A stretch of DNA of 64,000 nt, taken from Vitellaria paradoxa. Taxonomy: Eukaryota > Streptophyta > Magnoliopsida > Ericales > Sapotaceae. Positions 22,422 through 28,961 of the stretch are shown here, in pieces. The translations under genes and the position numbers were made by a program. Where the stretch lies: assembly GCA_019916065.1 (NCBI GenBank), contig CM034238.1, positions 35,370,402 through 35,434,401 of the forward strand, read 5' to 3'. The notes beneath the pieces were generated by a model that was given only the letters and a program-made list of their open reading frames with translations, searched no databases and was not told the origin of the DNA. Numbering within the stretch: the first letter of the stretch is position 1; each line of letters begins with the position of its first letter.

Positions 22422-23707
22422 AAATTTGATATCAGATTTTCATCCTTTCAACTCTCACATTGCTTCTGCGTTCCAGATATTTGTTATCCCAGTGTTAATT
22501 GGACTGCTTTTTGAACTCCTGGTAATTGTGCCAATGCGAGTGCCTGTGGATGAGAGCCCGGTTTTTCTTCTATATCAGGACTGGGCTTTGGGGCTCATAT
22601 TTCTTAAAATCTGGACTAGATTGGTGAGCTTTTAACTTTAGATTTCAAGGCTAAGTTCTATATTTTCTAGATGCATGGCATTTTCCTCCTCCAAATAACG
22701 GTCGTAGACATTCAACCACACTTGAAATGGATGTGGAATATTTTTGGTGGAACTATTCAACAATCAGAGATAGTGAAACACCCAAGCTTTTACCATTTGT
22801 TGATTCTTAATCCTTTTTATGTATTTGTTAAATATTATAACAATATTATTCTTCCTTTTTCTTTTATTTTACATTTTGTTTCAGCTCGCCCTTTTTCCCC
22901 TTTAAAGTGTCAGATTTTTAATTCTTGTCTCCAAGGTGTAATAATTATGTGGGATATGTACATAAAACTAGCAACTATTATGACGTTAACATTTCAATCC
23001 AAGTAATCCAGAAACTGTCTTGACTTTTGAAATCAATTTATTCTTACTATTTTGTTTTAGACATCGTTCTGGATTTTGAGTAAAATTTTGTTCTAGACCC
23101 GGCCTTGGTTGTTATCATTTTCTTAAAAATACAATAGTGAGTTAATGTTTTGTTTCTGGAGTGACTTTGTTGTATTTACGATTTGGTTTGTTCCGTTCAG
23201 GTTATGCTGGATAATGTGCTGCCCCTGGTGGATGAGAGTTGGCGGATAAAGTTTGAAAGGGTGAGGGAAGATGGTTTCTCCAGGCTACAGGGCTTTTGGG
23301 TACTCCGGGAGATTGTGTTGCCAATCATTATGAAACTGCTTACAGCATTGTGCGTTCCCTACGTTTTGGCAAGAGGGGTGTTCCCCGTACTGGGATACCC
23401 CTTAATAGTTAACTCAGCAGTCTATAGATTTGCCTGGTTGGGATGCCTTGGTCTCAGCCTGTTGTGCTTTTGTGCCAAGAGGTTCCATGTCTGGTTCACC
23501 AACCTCCACAATTCCATACGTGATGACCGCTATTTGATTGGTCGTAGGCTTCATAACTATGGGGAGGACAAAGGCGAGGGGCAGAATGATGCGGGGAATT
23601 CCTTGGAGATTCAAAATTCTAATACACGGGATACTGGTTTAATCCGGCATGAACATGAGGCTGATATAGGGTTGAGGATGAGACGGGCTAATCGGCAAGA
23701 TGCCTGA
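6883..23707 (+). CDS. SUD1: DOA10-like E3 ubiquitin-protein ligase SUD1/CER9, 3' part, 8 exons
   Basis: Joined exons 6883-7575, 18302-19069, 19159-19370, 19483-19818, 21939-22099, 22195-22358, 22477-22623 and 23201-23707 give an uninterrupted 995-residue frame ending in TGA. It reads colinearly with the plant homologue of yeast Doa10 and human MARCH6 (Arabidopsis SUD1/CER9, about 1100 residues). Only the last Cys of the RING-CH finger (VCKHPF) is present; the rest lies upstream of the window. About a dozen or more hydrophobic membrane spans follow. The conserved block around FLRDPADPNYNPF is also present, as is the C-terminal element DDRYLIGRRLHNYGED. The family is an ER-membrane ubiquitin ligase for ER-associated degradation; in Arabidopsis it influences HMG-CoA reductase activity and cuticular wax. 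All junctions are GT-AG. The frame is intact despite 5-kb insertions in its introns, so the gene is probably functional. Confidence 0.96.
7860..12051 (-). mobile_element. Old, decayed Copia retrotransposon (left part), antisense in the SUD1 intron
   Basis: Read on the - strand from right to left, the remnants are in Copia order. A PBS-like TGGTATCA lies at about 12017-12024. A UBN2-type gag follows at about 11600-10630 (for example FLVGLDLVFEPVKAQIL at 10891-10800). Integrase is at about 9480-9000 (VDDFSRTT and ACHFINRVPS). Reverse transcriptase is at about 8870-7920 (LKARLVAKGYI; QFDVKNTFV; a YVDK in place of YVDD near 7960). Many stops and frameshifts break it. Its 5' LTR starts at about 12025 and is split by the young Copia, resuming at 17400. 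No 3' LTR was recognised on the left, so it is truncated there. Confidence 0.85.
8108..8626. repeat. Tandem duplication of about 260 bp inside the old Copia RT
   Basis: Two nearly identical units (about 8108-8366 and 8369-8626) differ by scattered substitutions and a few-base indel (gacagaggcc versus gacggatggtggcc). On the - strand each unit encodes the same reverse transcriptase segment, including QFDVKN and VVYMEQPP. The duplication therefore arose after insertion, in already non-functional DNA. Confidence 0.9.
12052..12254 (-). repeat. Young Copia 3' LTR
   Basis: 203 bp. On the - strand it starts TGTTAGAATATAG and ends CTCAACT. The flanking GATTA lies at 12047-12051. Compared with the partner LTR it differs at two bases (aatgaaagttta here, aataaaagctta in the other). 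Confidence 0.95.
12262..16569 (-). CDS. Copia Gag-Pol polyprotein, 1435 aa, intact
   Basis: A single open frame from ATG at 16567-16569. Domains in order: UBN2-type gag (about 25-210); a Gly/Arg-rich stretch and CCHC zinc knuckle CNFCGGTNHTEPYC (274-287); aspartic protease with WIIDSGASSHM (catalytic Asp 369); a His-Cys zinc motif before integrase (498-527); integrase core with D555, D618 and E654; reverse transcriptase (about 950-1190) with QLDIKNAFLHG and catalytic YVDD at 1118-1121; RNase H with D1282, E1323 and D1359, ending ADLLTKPL. Length and order match a full Copia polyprotein, and every catalytic residue I could check is present. Together with near-identical LTRs, this copy may still be able to move. 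Transcription state is unknown. Confidence 0.96.
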   Translation of the reverse strand: MSKFEDTTSIMPQSVFLKADDVPRSITPKKLNGENYLSWAHAVKTFLRGKDKLQFITDEPPSSTDPRYRVWMSEDAIVMGLLWHSLEDSVATTVEFCDSSKKIWNCLAESYSQKSNISRVYELYEQMFSAKQGERSLSDYYSHLKSLWEQLLQYRPFSEDLTQQRKHWEEFMIANFLSGLNPALRGFKDQILASETLPTAASAYARIQRSSLGCHPSSVNDHSVTSTDSSALISQHNRGSSSQGNSRGTRGGRTTRSGSRGGGRSSNGRGDRKCNFCGGTNHTEPYCWKKYGKPEQAHHVSDCATSSLPASDNGATTSDSQETITLSSSQLQELIQSLRASNPSSSTATLANSGKPALVVSSSLSWIIDSGASSHMSGNSSLFSNLSNVNHSIVLADGSSRPVSGRGTLHPLSSLNLPSSLYVPHFPFNLLSVSQLTKLLNCSITFFPTSCVFQDLTTKKMIGSGHEKDGLYYLNRDRPPEQLTSTVLHTSVSPLQWHVRLGHPCLARLKLLFPNFSSVSSLECEACQLGKHHRSSFPSRSISRESEPFDIVHTDVWGPARISSVNGFSYFVIFVDDFSRMTWLFLIKQRSDLPSVISRFYNEIVIQFNRRIKVFRSDNALEYIQTIVHNFCTDKGIIHQTTCPHTSQQNGIAERKNRHLLDVARTLMFHMHVPKSFWADAVLTACYLINRVPTPILSNKSPFSLLYPNRSPFPLSPRTFGCVAFVHILDPNQDKLSPRSRKCVFLGYSRTQKGYRCYHPPSRRYFVSADVTFFESTPFFSSSGDLLSPDLITFREGAHSPTLPAPLSSTYVPISQSTSLTPTTDHFTASEPLVPSEPSAPAPLQQVYRRDPDRKVILPLPPDHTPSSEVPDSDEDHSPSPDLPIALRKGKRTCTQHPIANFVSYHRLSCSLSSFICALSSVFVPSTYQQALSIPGWKHAMDEEMHALHQNQTWELTSLPIGKRTVGCRWVYTVKYLPDGSVERLKARLVAKGYTQTYGVDYSETFSPVARLNSVRILLAVAASRSWPLHQLDIKNAFLHGELQEEVYMDQPPGYSIPGSEHLVCRLQRALYGLKQSPRAWFDRFSSVLLDIGYTRSTADHSVFVRRQSSGTIILIVYVDDIIISGDDITGIVDLKQYLATQFHTKDLGRLRYFLGIEIAHSSQGISLCQRKYVLDLLSDTGLLGARPADTPMDPSTKLDATSGEPFSDVGRYRRLVGKLIYLTVTRPDITYAVGVVSQFMHSPRLPHFEAVCRILRYLKHSPARGLLYRSSSSLSVTGYSDADWAGNRNDRRSTSGYCTFVGGNLVTWRSKKQQVVARSSAEAEYRAMAHTASEMLWVRSLLRDFGIEVPAPMKMHCDNQAAIFIANNPVFHERTKHIEVDCHFIRDLLLRKELSTPFVRSSSQLADLLTKPLSRSAFQSFISKLGIFDLYAPA
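16570..17196 (-). other. Young Copia 5' leader with a GC-rich block and long homopolymer
   Basis: Between the PBS and the gag start the leader holds a strongly GC-rich block (about 16825-17090) in an otherwise AT-rich region. It also has two A runs on the element's sense strand: 37 bases at about 17101-17137 and about 12 bases at 17157-17169. Open frames through the GC block on both strands show no family and are probably chance. The PBS (TGGTATCAGAGC) is at its right end. Confidence 0.7.
17197..17399 (-). repeat. Young Copia 5' LTR
   Basis: 203 bp. It carries a TATA-like ATTATAAATAAT on the - strand, the probable element promoter, transcribing antisense to SUD1. The primer-binding site lies immediately inside. 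The flanking GATTA is at 17400-17404. Confidence 0.95.
17400..17640 (-). mobile_element. Remainder of the old Copia 5' LTR
   Basis: The sequence right of the second GATTA is the continuation of the LTR that starts at about 12025 (TGTCAACAATAATAATTGAATGGATTA) and is interrupted by the young Copia. It has the oligo-A/T-rich texture of a Copia LTR. The outer end is not sharp because the partner LTR is missing; 17640 is approximate. Confidence 0.5.
18302..19069 (+). CDS. SUD1: SUD1 exon B: central membrane spans, start of the conserved TEB4/Doa10 region
   Basis: Acceptor tgcag, donor GT at 19070, phase 0, 256 codons. Four hydrophobic spans are visible, including VAFLLVIELGVFPLMCGWWL and SLVHWVVGIVYMLQISIFVS. 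The middle lumenal/cytosolic segment (LSNITLKNAL-like, codons about 290-370 of the visible protein) is the least conserved part. The open frame runs past the donor into the intron (to 19138), but the family continues at 19159. Confidence 0.95.
19159..19370 (+). CDS. SUD1: SUD1 exon C: FLRDPADPNYNPF block and one membrane span
   Basis: Acceptor ggatag, donor gtaaga after two bases of a codon. It encodes VLRNGVLYFLRDPADPN and the following Arg-rich span RRVLLSVAVYGSLIVMLVFL, the best-conserved signature of the Doa10/MARCH6 family. Confidence 0.95.
19483..19818 (+). CDS. SUD1: SUD1 exon D: membrane span and acidic linker
   Basis: Acceptor ttgcag; the donor GTAAGT at 19819 splits a codon after GA. 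It encodes VSDPFTEIPADMLLFQICIP, then a hydrophobic pair ending in WALGLTDFLLPRPED, then an acidic Gly/Asp-rich linker ending EYDGDEQSDS. The split codon is completed by T from exon E, giving Asp. Confidence 0.93.
20311..20550. repeat. Imperfect tandem duplication (about 107 bp) within a CT-rich tract
   Basis: The segment gctcttggactttgtaaaaa through ctcttggcaatgcc at about 20311-20366 recurs at about 20417-20472 with few changes. Each copy is followed by a run of TCTC-rich sequence. It lies in a SUD1 intron and carries no protein family. Confidence 0.85.
21706..21722 (+). promoter_or_regulatory. Canonical G-quadruplex motif in a SUD1 intron
   Basis: GGGTGGGTGGGTGGGGG: four G tracts with single-base loops on the transcribed-sense strand, preceded by a 13-G run at about 21675-21687. 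Single-nucleotide-loop motifs of this kind form very stable quadruplexes in DNA and RNA. It lies about 85 nt before a decoy acceptor and about 216 nt before the true acceptor of exon E. A role in splicing is inference. Confidence 0.7.
21720..21975 (+). repeat. Tandem duplication containing a copied splice acceptor and exon start
   Basis: Two units of about 126-130 bp begin with ggggcttatatg (about 21720 and 21845). Both include tttgaatg(c/a)tgctgaaatcat, then a pyrimidine tract with TAG, then coding sequence for YGFVLRIV. Unit 1 has acceptor ttttctag at 21801-21808; unit 2 has the acceptor tcttttag at 21931-21938, which gives the family sequence DRYGFVLRIV. Splicing to unit 1 would read through the repeat in frame until a TAG just before the true exon. 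Confidence 0.88.
21939..22099 (+). CDS. SUD1: SUD1 exon E: membrane span
   Basis: It starts taggtacgg; joined to GA of exon D this gives DRYGFVLRIVLLLVVAWM. It encodes VVPVSLGRALF and ends at GIKCN plus one base before GTAATA. Using the next AG downstream would remove the conserved Arg, so this start is preferred. Confidence 0.93.
22195..22358 (+). CDS. SUD1: SUD1 exon F
   Basis: Acceptor ttcttcag, donor gtaagc. It encodes DLYAFVIGSYAIWTAVAG and the amphipathic segment AAILLKQIWKWCGIVLKSSA, ending ...LLSIW. The intron after it contains a (TC)n run (about 22379-22410) beside its polypyrimidine region. Confidence 0.95.
22477..22623 (+). CDS. SUD1: SUD1 exon G: two membrane spans
   Basis: Acceptor gttccag, donor gtgagc, 49 codons in phase 0. 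It encodes IFVIPVLIGLLFELLVIVPM, the conserved RVPVDESPVFLLYQDWALGL and a second hydrophobic segment ending WTRL. Confidence 0.95.
23201..23707 (+). CDS. SUD1: SUD1 last exon with the C-terminal element
   Basis: Acceptor gttcag at 23195-23200; TGA at 23705-23707. It encodes VMLDNVLPLVDESW, FERVREDGFSRLQGFWVLRE, two final membrane spans and the conserved C-terminal element DDRYLIGRRLHNYGED. In yeast Doa10 and human MARCH6 this element is needed for degrading substrates. The tail after it is polar and less conserved. Confidence 0.96.
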   Translation, partial: VMLDNVLPLVDESWRIKFERVREDGFSRLQGFWVLREIVLPIIMKLLTALCVPYVLARGVFPVLGYPLIVNSAVYRFAWLGCLGLSLLCFCAKRFHVWFTNLHNSIRDDRYLIGRRLHNYGEDKGEGQNDAGNSLEIQNSNTRDTGLIRHEHEADIGLRMRRANRQDA

Positions 23708-24370
23708 TTAAGAGAGATGGACAAATTTGTTCAACCCAATGTATGTATCTGCTCAACTACTTAATTTTAATTTTGGTTTAGGTTGTGAATATAATTTGTT
23801 AAATGTTAGATACTGTATTCCATAAAAAAAAAAAAAAAATAAGGTTGTTACTCGGGGTTCCTTTGTAGTCTTGCTAGAAAGGGTTATATTAATAGTGAGG
23901 ACGGTGATGGCGTTGGGGCTTGTTTATGTTAGTTGTAATCCATCCAGGACTTACAGCCCATATATTGGGCTATTTCTAAGCTTCCAATGCGCCTGCAGCT
24001 CTCGCGCGAGAAACAGTGGCTTGGTTTAGGTTGTGAATACATTTTTATGGATATTTTATATACCATGATAAATCAATTATTGGCCTTTCCTTATGAAGGG
24101 CAGTTGGACTGTTTATGTTGGATTTCATGTAATTTATTTTCTTATTTATGCTTGGTTTCTGTTTTTGTTGAAGTTAGAGCTCCCGTTGCTAACACTGGCA
24201 TTGCGATTGGATTAGCATGTTACTAAACGCGTCATAAACGGGTTTTAATGAACTCTGCTTGATCGTTAGACTGGGGCGAAACGATTATTATTATTATTAT
24301 ACTCAAAGATTTGAGGCTTATTCCTGATGAATTATTTAATCCAAAAGTGGAAGACTTCTTGGAATATAGT
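23708..24370 (+). other. SUD1 3' UTR and flank
   Basis: No coding content is recognised. An 18-base sequence (tggtttaggttgtgaata) occurs twice, near 23774 and 24023. An A run of about 17 lies at 23823-23840. The polyadenylation site cannot be placed with confidence. The open frame at 23987-24226 shows no family. Confidence 0.4.
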
Positions 24371-24373
24371 TCA

Positions 24374-24711
24374 CGAAGGCACTGTTTGGAAACTTAATTT
24401 TTAGCAAAAAATTATCAAAAGTTGCTTCTTATATGTTTGGTAAAATATCAATTTTTATGATTTTTTTTTACTCAATTACAGTAATTTGCATAATTTAAAA
24501 GTTATTAAAAATTGTTAAAAGTTATTGGAAGTTGCAAAAAGTTACTAAGAATTTTATCAAACATCAAAAGTTGTAAAAAGTTATTAAAAATTGATAAAAA
24601 TTATTATTTCCTTTACTTAACGCACCAAAAACTATAATTAGAAATTTTTGACAAAAAATATCAAAAATTATTAAAATTTAAACTCTCAAAAGGTAGTGGC
24701 TGAGCGGTGGG
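24374..24711. mobile_element. Possible MITE, AT-rich, with weak terminal inverted repeats
   Basis: The left end CACTGTTTGGAAACTTAATTTTT and the complement of the right end, CACTACCTTTTGAGAGTTTAAATTTT, are similar but not identical. The interior is repeats of aaaagttattaaaa. The texture is that of small hAT-type MITEs. No target duplication could be confirmed, so the call is weak. Confidence 0.3.
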
Positions 24712-24821
24712 ATGAGGCAATGGTTGCATTATACTCGACAGTATTGCTTTACAGCATGGCGTGTATATCGTGGTGTAATTTGATTCACAGATCGTAACTT
24801 CAATATATAAGGCTAACGAGT

Positions 24822-24961
24822 AAGGCCTTTTTGATCTAGTGGCTCATGTACTAATTCTTCATTTAGGTGGTTGGGAGTTTGAAACTTGTTATAGGCAGGA
24901 CTGTTGGGGTTGGGGTTGTGAATTGACCTCAATGGAGGGTTGGGGATGCTTCATTTGTCTC

Positions 24962-24989
<28 letters not shown>
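24822..24989 (+). mobile_element. Putative tRNA-derived SINE
   Basis: A short element has box A-like (gatctagtggctcatgt) and box B-like (gggagtttgaaactt) pol III promoter motifs about 45 bp apart. It ends in a run of 28 A (24962-24989). Size (about 170 bp) and structure fit a plant SINE. No clear target duplication was found. Confidence 0.5.
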
Positions 24990-24992
<3 letters not shown>

Positions 24993-25279
24993 ACGGCTGA
25001 CTTAATCCAATATTTTTACGAATATGTAAGTGTTTTAAGCTTTTTGAAACAATAAAGGAAGAATTGAGTATGCATGCCAAAGTGAAGTTGAGATGGGACG
25101 AAGCCAAGGAATTCTTTTAGGTACTGTTCTTACGGGGATGTAGGCGAAGTCCCGTTTGGCAAATATGCATTCGGGGTAAAGAGTCCTGTTTGGCCCAACA
25201 TGCATTGGGTTATAATTAATTTCCAAATTGAATCATTCAAATTTGATTAAAAAGGTTCAGTTAATTCGGTTTGCTTTAT

Positions 25280-25280
<1 letters not shown>

Positions 25281-25318
<38 letters not shown>

Positions 25319-25335
25319 GTAGTAGTAGTAGTATC
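25281..25335. repeat. (TAA)n-(TAG)n microsatellite
   Basis: Twelve TAA units are followed by CAGTAGTAGTAGTAGTA and a tetranucleotide palindrome CGATCGAT. The Asn/Ser-rich open frame over it is a by-product. Confidence 0.9.
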
Positions 25336-26130
25336 GATCGATATTTGATCTCTCAAAAATACGCGGAGTCGTTGCAATGTAAAATTAGAAAGTCTTTGTT
25401 GTTTTTTTTACAAAAAGAGGTTTAAGTCTAGTCATAATTCACTCTTCTATATTAATAGGTGATTCTTAAACTAAACAATGCTAAATTTGAATTTTTGGGT
25501 TCGTGAATAGAGGTTAAAATTGTGGACTAGGTGTTTGTCAAACACTTAGTGGGTTAAATTAACCAAGAAAATAAAATAAAAAGGTATTCGACCATGGGAT
25601 AGCAAGTAAACATGATTGCAATGAACTCATTTGAGGTTTTGCAATTCAAGTTCAATTTAATTACTATGAACTGGACTCGGAAGATTTAATATTGGCAATC
25701 ACATAAGACCTAGTAAGTGAGAGAACAATTCCCGTGCTTAAAAGCACTTGTCCCTCTCTGTGGATGAATAAACGGTACTTTATCATTTTATAAGTTTAAA
25801 TTTGCTACTTATTTCAATCCGTGCACTTGCAGATCAAGGTCGATGACCTTGGAATCCACCAAGAAAAAATACACCATCCTTCTATACTTTGAGAGTTAAA
25901 CCGCTACAATTTTGTGAGCGGTCATTTCACAAGATGAGTTCAAAATAATCTCAAATTGTGAAATAGCCCCAAAAAAAAAAAAAAAAAAGGTAAGGTAATT
26001 TGCAAGTCACTTATGAATTAACCACCACTATAAAAGTTTAAAAATTTTGGCGTCCAATAACAAATTTTGAGATGATCAGAATGGCAAATAATAAAACCTT
26101 CGATTAGTTCTATATCAAACTGTGTGACAG
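25336..26130. other. Intergenic DNA with no recognisable feature
   Basis: AT-rich sequence with an A run at about 25970-25988. I see no protein family, RNA gene or terminal repeat. Confidence 0.5.
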
Positions 26131-26856
26131 TGTGAAATTTTTTACTAATCTCAAAAATCAATTGATCAATCAAGGTGTACTCTAATCTCACAAGTGCACG
26201 AGTAGTCGTAAAGTAATAAAATCTCGTAACTCCAGGTTGAATCCATATGGAAAAGATTAACTTAATTTACTCGCAATTCTCTTCTCTTAACTAATAGGTT
26301 TCATGCAATTAAAACTAAATAAGAAAAGGTTTTTGATTTTAATATTTTGAAATTAATTTTTAAAATGTCTTAAAATAAAATAAGATAAAAATAAATGACT
26401 TTTAAATATTAAAAATAAATATTTTATAGTTTTGAACTAGAAATTAACAGGTGTTGATCTAAACATACAAGTAAGAATAAAATTCTATATATTTAATTAG
26501 GCGTTCTTATCATCTCTGTTTAAAATTACGTTGAGGATTAAAAAATTACAGGATTTTGAACTCAAGAACAATTTGGGTTTATCTATGAATTTGATTTTAA
26601 TTATTAAAATGTAATCTGATGGAAGCAAAAGGGATTACAGAGAATTTAGTCGGTTCCAAGGACTTTTGAAGGTATAAAATCCATAATCGAAGTTTACCGT
26701 TATTTAGTGAATCCAAGAATCCAATTTCAGTTTCAGAAAGTTTTAATTAGTTAAATGCATTAGGAAATTTGATGAATTATGATATAGTTCAACAAGTTTT
26801 GAAAGCATAAAATCCTAATTCCAGATTTACAAGTTTGATTTTAATTATTAAAATTT

Positions 26857-26969
26857 GGGTTAATTGCTTTTGTACCCCTTGTACATGGTTGATTATCACT
26901 TACATCCCCTCAACTTCAGTATTATACACTTACACCCCCTCTACTGTTATCCAAAATGCAACATCTGAC
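26857..26969 (+). repeat. MULE left terminal inverted repeat
   Basis: Starts GGGTTAATTGCTTTTGTACCCC. It contains two direct copies of a CACTTACA(T/C)CCCCTC motif. It probably doubles as the promoter for the GRF gene starting 184 bp inside. Confidence 0.93.
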
Positions 26970-27152
26970 AGAATCGTTGCAGTTAACAGTTAGTGTGATG
27001 CACGTGCTTGAAAAGTGCAAGTGTGCCATGCCCAATAATAAAAACGTAAGAAATTGACAAAAATACCCTTCATGTCTAGGTGGGGTAGATGTATCTATAT
27101 TTGTTCATCTTCTCCTATTCGTTTGTAATAAAGCATCATCGCCGGAGTGGAG

Positions 27153-27703
27153 ATGTCATCTTCATCCCATGCTTCCCAATCCGGAGCTGAAGTTTCAAAA
27201 TATTTAGCGCAGAAGTGCTATTGCGGTGTAGTGGCTTCGGTATGGACATCATCTACTAAAGCTAACATGGGTAGGAGGTTTTTAGGCTGTGGAAGATATG
27301 GACGATTTGGGGTAAGTGTGTTGGGTTTGATTTGGGGTAAAATTTCTGATTCAAATTGATTTCTCCTTGTAAATAGAAGATGAGAATAAAACTAAACCCA
27401 AAAAAAATTAAAAATTTGAGACCCAAAAATTTGAAATTCATAAAATTTCAGATTTTGTACAATTTATGTTTTTTTATTTATTTAGTTATTTATTTTTTTG
27501 TTTACAGTTTATAGTAATTTGATTTGTAGGGTGCATCAAGTTGTGGTTTTTTTAGATGGGTTGACCCACCAATGTGTGAATGTGGGAAGGAGGTTCTTCC
27601 AAAACTTTTGGAGAAGATTGATAGATTGGAGAGGGAGCTGGAAAAATGCAGTGCAAGGAAAATGATGTACAAGCAAGCTTTTGTTGGAACTTGGATTGGA
27701 TAG
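27153..27703 (+). CDS. GRF-type zinc-finger protein, 2 exons, 110 aa, inside the MULE
   Basis: Exon 1 is 27153-27311 (ATG; donor gtaagt) and exon 2 is 27530-27703 (acceptor tttgtag, stop TAG). The joined frame is open. It has the GRF zinc-finger layout: CYCG (C-x-C), T...N.GRRFLGC, then SSCGFFRWVD. A short coiled-coil-like helix LPKLLEKIDRLERELEKC and a tail follow. GRF fingers bind nucleic acid; small plant proteins of this kind (like Arabidopsis At4g04775) are often transposon-associated. Its place is that of mudrB in maize MuDR: read inward from the TIR opposite the transposase. It is intact although the transposase is not. Whether it acts in transposition is inference. Confidence 0.82.
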
Positions 27704-28961
27704 GTTGTTTGATATTGTATTGGTTTCATTAAGCAGTGACTAAAAAAACATTTGTAATTTTAATATTTTTGATGTATTTTTGGTTGCCTATGTAGTCATT
27801 ATCTTTTTAATTTTCGTAAAGATTTTAGTGAACGATTATTCTTGTTATGGCAATTGTAATTGATATACATGTTGCTATTAATGAAGAATGGTTTGGTTTA
27901 ATGTATTCAACGGATTGTAGTGTGTAATGAGATTTACTATGATTTGTTGCCTATTAGTAAATATGAATCTTTTTTACTCCAATAAATATGATTTAGGTTG
28001 ACAATCTGATTTATATATTCTAATTTCTCTTTGAAATTATGAAAAATAAACTAGAATTAATGGTTGATTTGTTAATCTATGTATGGCCATCTTTTATGCA
28101 ATCTAATTCAAATTTACGAACTGTTAAAGTGTGTTCCTATGTTGACCATGAGGCAGCAACAAAAGGTCACATTCCTATTAGGGTTAAGGATTCTTACAAT
28201 CCTAAAGCTCTGGGTACTCTTATCACAAGAACAAGAGATGTAAGTAAGGTCTGTAGCAACATACACTGCAGAAAATAAAACTCATTATACATATATTTAT
28301 ATGTTCTGTAAAAGCTAACCTCCACGTCAACTGTAAGCCAAATGTTAAAAGTAGCATGTCAAAAAAAATCATCTTACCAAAAACAATAGTATACTAGAAA
28401 AATATATCCAAACAGTCTAATATGCAACTCATGCAAACAGTGCATTGCATAGCAACGATGCACAGTTTACCACTGCATTGAATAGCAACAATGCACAGCA
28501 CATGCAACCATGCACCATGCAGTAGTCCAAGTTGCAAACTGTTCACAAAATTTGTTAACCATTCCACCAGACAACAATCAACCATGCACCCAAAAAAACA
28601 GTCGACCATGTATAGGAAAACAGCATTCAAGTTGCAATTTAACACATTTGACAACAGAACTCTAGCAATACCAACAATTAACAGCAAGCCAACTGATATT
28701 GTAACTAATTTTATAATTGTTGCACAGCCAACTGACGAATATTCAATAACCAAATGATCATTAACAATTGTTAAATTTACAAAATATTAAAGAAAGTAAT
28801 TAACAACCAGTTTGCAACTGTTAAATTTACAAAAGATTGATAAGCTGACAACATTTCCAGTTTGTTTGCATAGTTTGACTGCCAGCCAAAAAACACTATG
28901 ACCAACCAAAAATAAAAATCTAAGAAAGCAAGACAACATATCAAGCCTTCAACTGCCTTAA
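27704..28961. other. MULE central spacer between the convergent genes
   Basis: About 1.25 kb without a recognised gene. The open frames at 28039-28278 (+), 28394-28753 (-) and 28491-28757 (+) show no family. A short imperfect direct repeat of gcattg(c/a)atagcaac(g/a)atgcacag occurs at about 28442-28500. Confidence 0.5.

Noticed and set aside
24889..25425. Open frames with poly-Phe or poly-Asn runs near the SINE and microsatellite
   Set aside because: Translations of an A/T run and a TAA repeat.
28394..28757. Membrane-protein-like open frame in the MULE spacer (- strand) and its + strand partner
   Set aside because: Overlapping frames on opposite strands, Cys/Leu-rich by composition, no motif; probably chance.
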